8,065 nt of DNA, from NCBI GenBank assembly GCA_937950105.1, contig CALFEM010000593.1:1-8065 (forward strand). Direction: 5' to 3'. Positions 1 to 6,004 of the stretch are shown here, one piece after another. The stretch's first letter is position 1; each line of letters starts with the position of its first letter. This DNA is from an uncultured Alphaproteobacteria bacterium. Lineage in GTDB: Bacteria > Pseudomonadota > Alphaproteobacteria > Rhizobiales > Hyphomicrobiaceae. A program made the position numbers and the translations under genes. The notes below the pieces were generated by a model. The model saw only the letters and a list, made by a program, of their open reading frames with translations, made no database searches and was not told the origin of the DNA.

Positions 1-49
1 ATACGAGGTGCCTAAGTGACTGGAGTTCAGACGTGTGCTCTTCCGATCT
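1..49 (+). other. Illumina TruSeq index-3 adapter/primer contamination
   Basis: Bases 16-49 read GTGACTGGAGTTCAGACGTG followed by TGCTCTTCCGATCT, which is exactly the TruSeq read-2/multiplexing primer. Bases 10-15 (GCCTAA) are the primer form of TruSeq index 3 (TTAGGC). Bases 1-9 (ATACGAGGT) are the end of the P7 primer ATACGAGAT with one mismatch at base 8. This is synthetic library sequence fused to the contig end. It creates two false protein N-termini: VQTCALPIS-like in the ribBA frame and MCSSDL in the +1 frame. Genomic sequence begins at about base 50. Confidence 0.98.
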
Positions 50-843
50 CGCGCACCATCGCCACCGCCATCGACACGACGCGTGGCGCCGAAGACATCG
101 TCTCGCCCGGCCACGTCTTCCCGCTCGTGGCCCGCGACGGCGGCGTGCTGATCCGCGCCGGCCACACCGAGGCCAGCGTCGATCTGGCGCGGCTCGCCGG
201 GCTCTATCCGGCCGCCGTCATCTGCGAGATCATGAACGACGACGGCACCATGGCGCGCATGCCCGACCTCGTGCGCTTCGCCCGCGAGCACAAGCTCAAG
301 ATCGGCTCCATCGAAGACCTGATCGCCTACCGTCTCAACAACGATACCATCGTGCGGCGCATTGCCTGCAAGCCGGTGAAGAGCAACTTCGGCGGCGAGT
401 TCGACCTTTGCGTCTACTCGACGACGGTGGATGCCGCCGAGCACATCGCCCTTATCAAGGGCGACATCAACGACGGCCAGCCGGTGCTGGTGCGCGTGCA
501 CGCCGTCGACCCGATGCTCGATCTCGCCGGCATCGGCTACGCCTCGTCGACGGGATTGATCGAGAAGGCCATGCGCGCTGTCGACAAGGCCGGGCGCGGC
601 GTCGTCATCGTCATCCGCGACCTGAACCCGCGCACGTTCTCCGAGCGCATCCACGAGCAGCCGCGCCGCCCCGGACAACCACAGAAGGGTGATCGCCGTC
701 AGGTCGAGATCGGCGTCGGCTCACAGATCCTGCGCGAACTCGGCGTGCACGAGATGGTGCTGATGACCAATTCGCCCGAGCACGTCTACGTCGGCCTCGA
801 GGCCTTCGGCCTCCGTATCGTCGACACGCAGAAGATCGGATAA
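50..843 (+). CDS. ribBA: RibBA-type 3,4-dihydroxy-2-butanone-4-phosphate synthase with degenerate GTP cyclohydrolase II domain (5' partial)
   Basis: The enzyme converts ribulose 5-phosphate to 3,4-dihydroxy-2-butanone 4-phosphate, the four-carbon precursor of riboflavin. The 263 genomic residues visible (first full codon at 52) start inside the RibB domain. They carry PGHVFPL (19-25), RAGHTEASVDLARLAG (35-50) with the catalytic-type His, ICEI (57-60) with the acidic residue, and the domain end IGSIEDLIAYR (84-94). From about residue 104 a RibA-like fold follows, recognisable by VRVH (147-150), GRGVVIVIR (181-189), GVGSQILRELG (221-231) and LMTNSPEH (237-244). The zinc-binding CxxDxFGSxRCxC segment of true GTP cyclohydrolase II is replaced by AVDPMLDLAGIGYASS, with no cysteine. 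The second activity is therefore probably lost, as in the RibBX variant known from Proteobacteria. Roughly the first 110-130 residues are missing because the contig ends here. The gene ends 5 bp before ribH. Confidence 0.93.
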
Positions 844-848
844 CCGCC

Positions 849-1385
849 ATGGTCCAGCGCAAGACACGACGGCCCGCGAGCGGTGAAAGCGGCAGCGAGG
901 CGACGGTGGCGGCACGCCGCCCGGCGAGCCGCATCCTCATCGTCGAAGCCCGTTTCTACGAAGACATCGCCGACATGCTCGTGGAAGGCGCCATTGCCGA
1001 GCTCGAGGCGCAGGGTTGCAGCTACGATCGGGTCAGCGTGCCCGGAGCCCTCGAGATCCCGCAGGTGCTGGGGTCGGTCGCCGCCGCAGGGCTGGAGCCG
1101 ATGACGGCCTCGGCCGGACGCTTCGCCGGCGTCATCGTTCTCGGCTGCGTCATTCGCGGCGAGACCTCGCACTACGACATCGTCGTGAACAACGCCAATC
1201 ACTGGCTGATGCAGGTGGCGATCCAGCACAACATTCCGGTCGGCAACGGAATCTTGACGGTCGACACCGACAAGCAGGCGAAGGCGCGGGCACGCGGCGG
1301 CCGCGACGGCAAGGGCGGCGACGCCGCGCGCGCCTGTCTCGCGCTGGTCGATCTGGCGCGCCAATTCCAGGGGCTCGCCGTATGA
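849..1385 (+). CDS. ribH: 6,7-dimethyl-8-ribityllumazine synthase
   Basis: This cytosolic enzyme condenses 5-amino-6-ribitylaminouracil with 3,4-dihydroxybutanone phosphate, the product of the gene just upstream, to give lumazine, the last intermediate before riboflavin. The 178-residue protein has the family motifs in order: ILIVEARFYEDIADMLVEGA (29-48), VPGALEIP (64-71, substrate loop), GVIVLGCVIRGETSHYDIV (94-112) with the catalytic-type His108 and Arg103, and GNGILTVDTDKQAKARA (132-148). The GKGGDAARA end (154-162) corresponds to the usual NKG-AA-A helix. A 26-residue polar N-terminal extension precedes the first strand, which makes it slightly longer than the usual 150-160 residues. The ATG at 849 is the only start before the fold. 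It lacks a good ribosome binding site and lies 5 bp after the ribBA stop, so translational coupling is likely. The stop overlaps the nusB start (ATGA). Confidence 0.97.
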   Translation: MVQRKTRRPASGESGSEATVAARRPASRILIVEARFYEDIADMLVEGAIAELEAQGCSYDRVSVPGALEIPQVLGSVAAAGLEPMTASAGRFAGVIVLGCVIRGETSHYDIVVNNANHWLMQVAIQHNIPVGNGILTVDTDKQAKARARGGRDGKGGDAARACLALVDLARQFQGLAV

Positions 1386-1882
1386 CCACGAAGCACAAAC
1401 CCAAAACCGCGGGCGGGCGCTCGGTGGCACGCATGGCCGCGGTGCAGGCGCTCTATCAGATGGACATCGCCGGCACCGACCTCAACGCGGTGATCCACGA
1501 GTTCGAAACCGTGCGTTTCAGCGGAGAGGAAAAAGACGACATCCTCGCGCAGGCCGATACGCAGTTCTTCGCCGACATCCTGCGCGGCGTCGTGCGCCGC
1601 CAGCGCGACATCGACCCCGTCGTCGACGAGCAGCTTGCATCGGGCTGGCGCCTGGTGCGCATCGACTCCATCCTGCGCGCGATCCTGCGTGCCGGCGTGT
1701 TCGAGTTGCAGGAGCGCCGCGACGTGCCGGCCCGTGTCGTCATCAACGAGTACATCGAGGTGGCGCACGCCTTTTTCTCAGACGAGGAGCCGAAGGTCGT
1801 GAACGGCATCCTCGACCGGCTGGCGCGCCGCCTGCGGCCCGCCGAGTTCCAGACCAAAGAGAGCGGCGGCGCCGAAAGCTGA
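1382..1882 (+). CDS. nusB: Transcription antitermination factor NusB
   Basis: NusB binds boxA RNA together with NusE (ribosomal protein S10) and supports antitermination of rRNA operons. The 166-residue all-helical protein shows the standard motifs: RSVARMAAVQALYQMDIAG (13-31), FFADILRGV (61-69), IDSILRAILRAGVFEL (98-113), and VPARVVINEYIEVAHAFFSD (118-137) followed by EPKVVNGILDRLAR (139-152). The frame stays open upstream to 1016, but the ATG at 1382 is chosen because the conserved fold begins just after it, it overlaps the ribH stop as ATGA, and an AGGGG ribosome binding site lies at 1369-1373, eight bases upstream. RibH-nusB adjacency is common in bacteria and in alphaproteobacteria is often followed by thiL, as here. 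Confidence 0.97.
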   Translation: MTTKHKPKTAGGRSVARMAAVQALYQMDIAGTDLNAVIHEFETVRFSGEEKDDILAQADTQFFADILRGVVRRQRDIDPVVDEQLASGWRLVRIDSILRAILRAGVFELQERRDVPARVVINEYIEVAHAFFSDEEPKVVNGILDRLARRLRPAEFQTKESGGAES

Positions 1883-1909
1883 AGCGCACGCCTCGACCGG
1901 GGAGTGATG

Positions 1910-2911
1910 ATGGACGAGGGCGCGGACGAAATCGTCCAGGGCGAAGCGGCTCTGATCGAGCAGTATCTCGCGCCGCTGACGGAAGGCGACCCCGGCGCGT
2001 TCTCCCTCACCGACGACTGCGCGCTGCTGCGGCCACCCGCCGGCAAGGACCTGATCCTCACCACCGACTCGCTGGTCGAGGGCATCCATCTTCTCGTCGG
2101 TGACGTGCCGGGGTTCAAGGCGGTCGCCGTCAACGTCTCGGACCTCGTCGCCAAGGGCGCCGAGCCGCTCGGCTACCTGCTGACCCTTGCCCTTGCTGAA
2201 ACGCCGACGCGCAAGTTCATGACCAAGCTGACGGCAGGGCTCGCGGCGGCGCAATCCGTTTTCGGCTGCCACCTGCTCGGCGGTGACACCGACAAGACCG
2301 GTGGGCCGCTGACCCTCACGGTGACGGCCATCGGTGCACTTCCCGCGGGCACCATGGTTCGCCGCGCCGGCGCCGCCACCGGCGACATCGTCTACATCAG
2401 CGGCAGCATCGGCGACGCCACCCTCGGCTTGCGGCTGAGGCTCGACCCGGAGTTGGCCCCCAACCTCGGCCTTTCGCGGAGTGAAGTGTCCGCCCTGCTG
2501 GCGCGGTTCGACCAGCCGCGTCCGCCGGTCGCGCTGGCGCCGGCCCTGCGCCAGTACGCAAGCGCGGCGATGGACGTCTCCGACGGGCTCGCCAAGGATT
2601 TCCTCACCCTGTGCCGCGTTTCCGCCGTCGGTGGCGACCTCGATCTGATGGCCGTCCCGCTATCGCCGGGTGCCCGGCGCGCTATCGCCAGCGGGCGCAT
2701 CGACCGTCAGCATCTGATCACTGGCGGGGAGGATTACGAGGTGCTCGCGACGGTCCCCGCTCCGCGCGCGGCGGAGTTCGAAGCTGCCGCCGCACGTGCT
2801 GGTGTCACAGTCAGCCGGGCCGGGCGTATCCGGAGCGAGGGCGGCGTCCGCTTTCTCGATGCAGAGGGCAATTCGGTGCGTCTGGCGGCGACGGGATGGG
2901 AGCACATTTGA
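1910..2911 (+). CDS. thiL: Thiamine-monophosphate kinase
   Basis: ThiL phosphorylates thiamine monophosphate with ATP to give thiamine diphosphate, the active cofactor. The 333-residue protein belongs to the PurM/AIR-synthase-like family. Visible motifs are SLTDDCALL (32-40, Mg/ATP-binding aspartates), TTDSLVEGIH (51-60, substrate loop), KAVAVNVSDLVAKGAEPLGY (70-89), LLGGDTDKTGGPL (122-134), RRAGAATGDIVYISGSIGDA (151-170), AAMDVSDGLAKDF (219-231) and ITGGEDYEVLATV (270-282). Three starts are stacked in frame: GTG 1904, ATG 1907 and ATG 1910. I prefer 1910 because the GGGGAG ribosome binding site (1899-1904) is five bases before it; GTG 1904 overlaps that site. The gap to nusB is 27 bp, so it is probably the last gene of the same operon. 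No T-tailed terminator follows it directly. Confidence 0.96.
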   Translation: MDEGADEIVQGEAALIEQYLAPLTEGDPGAFSLTDDCALLRPPAGKDLILTTDSLVEGIHLLVGDVPGFKAVAVNVSDLVAKGAEPLGYLLTLALAETPTRKFMTKLTAGLAAAQSVFGCHLLGGDTDKTGGPLTLTVTAIGALPAGTMVRRAGAATGDIVYISGSIGDATLGLRLRLDPELAPNLGLSRSEVSALLARFDQPRPPVALAPALRQYASAAMDVSDGLAKDFLTLCRVSAVGGDLDLMAVPLSPGARRAIASGRIDRQHLITGGEDYEVLATVPAPRAAEFEAAAARAGVTVSRAGRIRSEGGVRFLDAEGNSVRLAATGWEHI

Positions 2912-2993
2912 CCAGCCAGTCTGGCGCCGGCCGACGGCCACATTCAGGCCGAATCACCAGCTGGCAACCCCAAAATACCCCGCTCCGGGATAA

Positions 2994-3010
2994 TTGCTGC
3001 TTTGCAGCAA
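2994..3010. repeat. Perfect inverted repeat TTGCTGC-TTT-GCAGCAA
   Basis: Seven-base arms flank a three-base TTT loop. It lies 83 bases after the thiL stop. The RNA would fold as a small hairpin, but no T-run follows on the plus strand, so a classical intrinsic terminator is unlikely. It may be an operator or a weak 3'-end stabilising hairpin. Confidence 0.55.
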
Positions 3011-3033
3011 CATCTAGTTCCGATGAACAATTT

Positions 3034-3048
3034 TGCGACCATGTCGCA
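3034..3048. repeat. Perfect inverted repeat TGCGAC-CAT-GTCGCA
   Basis: Six-base arms around a three-base spacer, just upstream of a weak promoter-like pair (3051-3079) and about 245 bases before the transpeptidase start. A shorter dyad GTTC-CGAT-GAAC lies at 3017-3028 between this and the repeat at 2994-3010. Its size and place fit a dimeric repressor or activator site, but no known regulator motif was recognised. Confidence 0.5.
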
Positions 3049-3292
3049 GCTTGGCGGGGCGTCTTTGTTTGGCCATATGCGTGGCAGCTAGGTAATCTCG
3101 AAAACCGATGGTCGTGCGTCGAGCGCCTGACCGGCGTCAGAGGCGCAGAACGCACGCGGGTGGCAATCGGACCGCCGCGACGGTCAAGCCAGGGGCCGGG
3201 CGTCGTGGAGCGCGCCGACCACGGACCCGACAGGATGACGGAAGTTCGCCGCCGGACGCGGCGTCGTGACTGACAGCGGGCAGGGAGCAGGA

Positions 3293-4678
3293 ATGGCACT
3301 CTTCGACGGCACTACGGCACAGGGCGTGCTGGCACGCTCCGGTGGAGTGGGCATGTTGATGCTGGCGATGCTCGCGGCCATCGGGGTCGTGACCCTGCCG
3401 ACCGTCCAGGCGCAAGCTGCCGAGTGGTGGGAACAGCTGCCGGGCTTCGGCGGCGCTCAGTCGACCCAGCCCCGGCGCCGGAGTGCACAGGACCGCGAGG
3501 CCGCCGAGCGCCAGCAGTTCGAGGACCTTCGCCCGAATGCGACGCCGTGGCTCAGCGAGGAGACGATCAGCGCCATCGACGCCGCCATCGAGCGCTACGA
3601 GCGCATCGCGCAGCGGGGCTGGCCGACGGTGGCGCGCGGCCGCACCATCCGGCCCGGCGACGACGACGAGCGCATCGCCGCCGTCAAACAGCGGCTGCGG
3701 GCGACCGGCGAGCTGCCGCGCTCCGACGATTACTTCGAGACTCTGACGCTCGACGACCGGGTCGAGCAGGCGGTGCGCAAGTTTCAGCGTAACAACGGCT
3801 TGCGCGTCACCGGGCGGGTCGATCGGGCCACCATCGACGCCATGAACGTGCCGGCGGCCGACCGCGTCGCCCAGCTGAAGCGCAATCGCGAGCGCATCAT
3901 CGCCATGATGCAGCCGCGGACCGAGGAGAAATACGTCCTCGTCAACGTGCCGGCCTTCGAACTCGAGGCCGTCGAGCGTTACGAGGTCCGCCAGCGCCAC
4001 CGTGTCATCGTCGGGCGCGAAGGACGCGAGACGCCGGACCTCAAGGGGACCATCCGCGCCGTCAATTTCTTCCCCTACTGGCGCGTGCCGACATCGGTGG
4101 CGACGCTCGACCTGATTCCGCGCCTGCGCAAGGAGCCGGAATACCTCAACCAGGAAGGCATCCGCGTCTACGACGGCAGCTACGACGGCCCCGAGATCCC
4201 GGCCACGCAGATCGACTGGTCGGCGGTCGATCAGAATCGCATCCGCTTCAAGCAGGACCCCGGCGACCGCAATGCCCTCGGCCTCGTCCGCCTCGACATG
4301 TCGAACGAGCACGGCGTCTACATGCACGACACGCCGATGAAGAACCTGTTCGACCAGCGCGGTCGCGCCTTCAGTGCCGGCTGTGTGCGCGTGCAGGGCG
4401 TGATGGATCTCGTCGAATGGGTGGCGCAGGGCGAGGCCGGATGGGAGCAGCCGGGCCGCGTGCGCGATGTTCTGGCCGCAGGCCAGGCCCTGGACCTGCA
4501 GCTTTCGCGCCCGGTCCCTGTGATCTTCGCTTATTTCACGGCCTGGGCGGAGCCGAATGGCGAGGTTCAGTTCCGCCCGGATCTCTACGGCCGCGACTTC
4601 CCGGTGAAGGTCGCCGGGCAGCCGGGTGAAACCGATCCTGACGCGCCGCCGCCGCCGCCCAACGGCATCGCGCCCTGA
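3293..4678 (+). CDS. YcbB-type L,D-transpeptidase (peptidoglycan-binding and YkuD domains)
   Basis: It is a periplasmic enzyme that forms 3-3 (mDAP-mDAP) cross-links in peptidoglycan, or links proteins to it, through an acyl-enzyme on cysteine. The 461-residue protein has an N-terminal signal segment (hydrophobic 20-40, small residues AQA-A near 40-43), a low-complexity polar stretch, and a peptidoglycan-binding repeat (about 124-185: ERIAAVKQRLRATGELP, then VRKFQRNNGLRVTGRVDRAT). The catalytic YkuD domain (about 213-405) carries the active-site pair His345 in YMHDTPMKNLF and Cys364 in SAGCVRV. It is shorter than E. coli YcbB (about 615). A Pro-rich tail ends the protein. The ATG at 3293 is chosen over GTG 3266 because AGGGAG (3282-3287) stands five bases before it and the signal segment then starts at a normal distance. 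It stands alone, with an intergenic region upstream and a strong terminator downstream, so it is probably monocistronic. Confidence 0.93.
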   Translation: MALFDGTTAQGVLARSGGVGMLMLAMLAAIGVVTLPTVQAQAAEWWEQLPGFGGAQSTQPRRRSAQDREAAERQQFEDLRPNATPWLSEETISAIDAAIERYERIAQRGWPTVARGRTIRPGDDDERIAAVKQRLRATGELPRSDDYFETLTLDDRVEQAVRKFQRNNGLRVTGRVDRATIDAMNVPAADRVAQLKRNRERIIAMMQPRTEEKYVLVNVPAFELEAVERYEVRQRHRVIVGREGRETPDLKGTIRAVNFFPYWRVPTSVATLDLIPRLRKEPEYLNQEGIRVYDGSYDGPEIPATQIDWSAVDQNRIRFKQDPGDRNALGLVRLDMSNEHGVYMHDTPMKNLFDQRGRAFSAGCVRVQGVMDLVEWVAQGEAGWEQPGRVRDVLAAGQALDLQLSRPVPVIFAYFTAWAEPNGEVQFRPDLYGRDFPVKVAGQPGETDPDAPPPPPNGIAP

Positions 4679-4685
4679 CGAATTC

Positions 4686-4722
4686 AAGAAGGCCCGAGCA
4701 CTGCTTCGGGCCTTCTTTTTTT
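4686..4722 (+). terminator. Rho-independent terminator after the L,D-transpeptidase gene
   Basis: A perfect 12-base-pair stem, AAGAAGGCCCGA (4686-4697) with TCGGGCCTTCTT (4706-4717), encloses an eight-base loop. A run of seven T (4716-4722) overlaps the stem end. It begins seven bases after the stop codon at 4678. There is no comparable T-run for the minus strand. Confidence 0.93.
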
Positions 4723-5014
4723 GGCAGAACGTAAACGGATGGTTCGGACGCTCAATGTACTGATAACGCAGATTTATTCTTGGACTGCCGGGAACCGCGC
4801 CGGCTTCGCGCGGATAGGTCGCGCGGGCGGAATGCTCAATTCTTGCCTCGTTATATTGTGATGTTTGTGACTTGGTGCGTACAATCGCGCCAGGTTTCGA
4901 TAGACGGCAGCGGACTCCGTGGACCTGCACCACAGAGGCACCGACGATTGCCGCGGGAAACCAGCGTCTCCGTAGTCGGCCTCCCGCCGGGCGGAGCGGG
5001 CCCGGGGAACGCCA
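4723..5014. other. Intergenic leader region upstream of the Met-rich membrane protein
   Basis: Apart from the preceding terminator, these 292 bases hold no supported gene. The frame open on the plus strand from 4780 runs across the real gene at 5015 and has no family features. The region includes an A/T-rich segment (about 4740-4780 and 4831-4870) and a GC-rich dyad near 4796-4813 (CCGCG...CGCGG). A promoter candidate lies at 4856-4885 and would give a leader of about 120 bases. Confidence 0.5.
4856..4885 (+). promoter_or_regulatory. Candidate sigma-70-type promoter
   Basis: TTGTGA (4856-4861) and TACAAT (4880-4885) are separated by 18 bases. The -10 box matches the consensus at five of six positions and the -35 box at four of six. 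It faces the gene at 5015 and would start transcription near 4892. This is a consensus match only; promoters of GC-rich alphaproteobacteria are often weaker in sequence. Confidence 0.4.
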
Positions 5015-5572
5015 ATGAGCCGATCGCAGACACCCGATACCGGGAATGCGCCGTCGACGACCCTTTCCGTTGTGGCAAAGGGCGGCCTGCAGTCCACTGC
5101 CGGCAACGACGGCGTCGAGCGCCTCGCCATCGCCTTCGAGCGCAGCGCCAAGCGCTGGGAGATGGTCGCCTATCCGGCAATGGTCATTTTCACCCTGCTG
5201 GCACTCTACGGCTTCTACCAGATCTACTCGGTGACGCGCGAAATGCGCATGATGGCGGAGCAATTGCAGCCGCAGATGGGCGATCACATGAACCGCCTCA
5301 CCGATTCCATGCAGACGCTGACCGCCAACATCGCCCAGATGTCGCGCAACATTCACGCCATGCAAGGCCGCGTCGCCGAGATGGCGACCGACACACGCGC
5401 CATGGCGCAGAAAATGGACCACCTCGACAACATGGACAAGCAGATGACCAGCATGAACCAGTCGGTTCAAGCGATGACTCTGCATACGGACATGATGCGC
5501 TGGAACATGGCCACCATGAACCGGACCATCCAGCGGCCGATGAACTTCATGAACAGCTTCATGCCGTGGTGA
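5015..5572 (+). CDS. Bitopic membrane protein with methionine-rich heptad coiled coil, function unknown
   Basis: I do not recognise this protein. It has 185 residues: a polar N-terminus (1-50, probably cytoplasmic), one membrane helix (about 51-72, VAYPAMVIFTLLALYGFYQI), and a long helical region (75-172) ending in a Met/Phe/Pro/Trp tail (PMNFMNSFMPW). Of 25 methionines, 22 fall in residues 77-183. Hydrophobic residues, mostly Met with some Leu/Ile/Val, recur with 3-4 spacing: 88, 92, 95, 99, 102, 106, 109, 113, 116, 120, 123. After a polar position at 127 the pattern resumes at 130, 134, 137, 140, 144, 147, 151 and 154. That is a parallel coiled-coil pattern with methionine in many core places. 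A GGGGAA ribosome binding site (5004-5009) lies five bases before the ATG. The flanks (terminator upstream, long gap downstream) suggest its own transcript. A structural, oligomerising or methionine-metal role is possible, but none is shown. Confidence 0.85.
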   Translation: MSRSQTPDTGNAPSTTLSVVAKGGLQSTAGNDGVERLAIAFERSAKRWEMVAYPAMVIFTLLALYGFYQIYSVTREMRMMAEQLQPQMGDHMNRLTDSMQTLTANIAQMSRNIHAMQGRVAEMATDTRAMAQKMDHLDNMDKQMTSMNQSVQAMTLHTDMMRWNMATMNRTIQRPMNFMNSFMPW

Positions 5573-5845
5573 GAGTTGCGGTCCGCGCATGGCTGCGCTG
5601 CGGATGCGAAAAATTTGAGAAACGCATACCCTGATTAGCGTCAGATTTAGTAATTGAACTCAGTTCATGACGACATCAGGTCGCAGGCGTTGACCTTGAC
5701 GTAACCTCATTCGGCCGCCAGTTTCCGTATTGCGGTGCACCAAGAAAGAATCACTGGTCCCGCCAAGCTGGCCGCTCGGGATCTCGACGAGGCGTTAAAG
5801 CCCTCCCGCTCAGAGCCTGCACGTCCTGCAAACGATTGAGCGGAG
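5573..5845. other. Intergenic region between the Met-rich protein gene and the Cys-cluster microprotein gene
   Basis: No gene is supported in these 273 bases. Just after the stop, GC-rich sequence can fold (GCGCA 5585-5589 with TGCGC 5594-5598, or TCCGC 5582-5586 with GCGGA 5600-5604), but A-rich sequence rather than a T-run follows, so it is at most a poor terminator. The segment 5605-5670 is A/T-rich and contains the dyad at 5655-5667. TTGACC and TTGACG at 5690-5701 resemble -35 boxes, but no good -10 box stands at the right distance. Confidence 0.45.
5655..5667. promoter_or_regulatory. Operator-like perfect dyad TGAACT-C-AGTTCA
   Basis: Six-base arms are separated by one central base, set in A/T-rich intergenic DNA about 185 bases before the microprotein start and just upstream of TTGAC-type -35-like sequences. 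The size and symmetry suit a dimeric DNA-binding protein. The regulator is unknown, and a chance match is possible. Confidence 0.35.
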
Positions 5846-5851
5846 ATGATG

Positions 5852-5977
5852 ATGAGCAAGGATCCTTGCTGTTTCGGATGTGACGGTTGTCTCAACATGC
5901 TGTTGGAGGTCGTCGTGTTCGTCGGCATTTTCTTCCTGGCAGTCGGCGCCACGGCGCTGCCGCTGATCGCGCCCTGA
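5852..5977 (+). CDS. 41-residue membrane microprotein with CCxxCxxC cluster, function unknown
   Basis: It is not a family I recognise. The 41 residues begin MSKDPCCFGCDGC, with cysteines at 6, 7, 10 and 13, and continue as one hydrophobic helix (about 16-36, LLEVVVFVGIFFLAVGATAL) with a short PLIAP end. Support for it being real: a GGAG ribosome binding site (5842-5845) is six bases before the ATG at 5852 (ATGs at 5846 and 5849 are also in frame but too close to it), about 78% of codons end in G or C as in neighbouring genes, and a hairpin terminator follows 27 bases after the stop. The absence of a lipobox argues against a lipoprotein. The Cys cluster could bind a metal ion or iron-sulfur cluster, or be acylated; this is inference only. 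Confidence 0.7.
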   Translation: MSKDPCCFGCDGCLNMLLEVVVFVGIFFLAVGATALPLIAP

Positions 5978-6004
5978 GCGCGACGCATCCATGAACATCA
6001 AAAT

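Larger units (their letters stand above)
2912..3292. other. Intergenic region between thiL and the L,D-transpeptidase gene
   Basis: These 381 bases contain no convincing gene; the open frames here are extensions or shadows of neighbours. The middle (about 2960-3110) is richer in A/T than the flanks and holds three short inverted repeats (2994-3048). A weak sigma-70-like pair follows: TTGGCG at 3051-3056 and CATATG at 3074-3079, 17 bases apart. This probably contains the transcription start of the downstream gene, but the promoter boxes are poor matches. A GANTC site (GAATC), the CcrM methylation motif of alphaproteobacteria, lies near 2950. Confidence 0.6.

Noticed and set aside
33..692. Plus-strand frame beginning MCSSDL over ribBA
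   Set aside because: The start lies in the adapter sequence, and the Arg/His-rich product is an out-of-frame reading of ribBA.
2912..3010. Riboswitch (FMN or TPP) considered because riboflavin and thiamine genes are present
   Set aside because: The spacer follows these genes instead of preceding them, and no THI-box or RFN-element conserved segments are recognisable. The leader of the operon is outside the window.
3051..3079. Possible promoter TTGGCG-N17-CATATG for the transpeptidase gene
   Set aside because: The -35 box matches four of six and the -10 box only three of six positions, so it is mentioned within the intergenic entry but not claimed as a separate promoter.
2611..3273. Plus-strand frame of 220 codons running from thiL into the spacer
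   Set aside because: More than half overlaps thiL in another frame, and the rest has no recognisable features or ribosome binding site.
4791..4816. GGAAC at 4791 considered as an EcfG-type general stress promoter
   Set aside because: There is no CGTT -10 element at 16-17 bases downstream.
3137..5590. A stop-free minus-strand frame of 817 codons across the transpeptidase, the spacer and the Met-rich gene
   Set aside because: It lies opposite two well-supported plus-strand genes and a strong terminator. Its His-rich, repetitive product is the complement of Met and other codons in those genes, and no family motifs are seen. Long antisense frames are common at this GC content.
5582..5608. Hairpin-forming sequence after the Met-rich gene considered as a terminator
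   Set aside because: The stems are short (five bases) with competing pairings, and A-rich sequence, not a T-run, follows on the plus strand.
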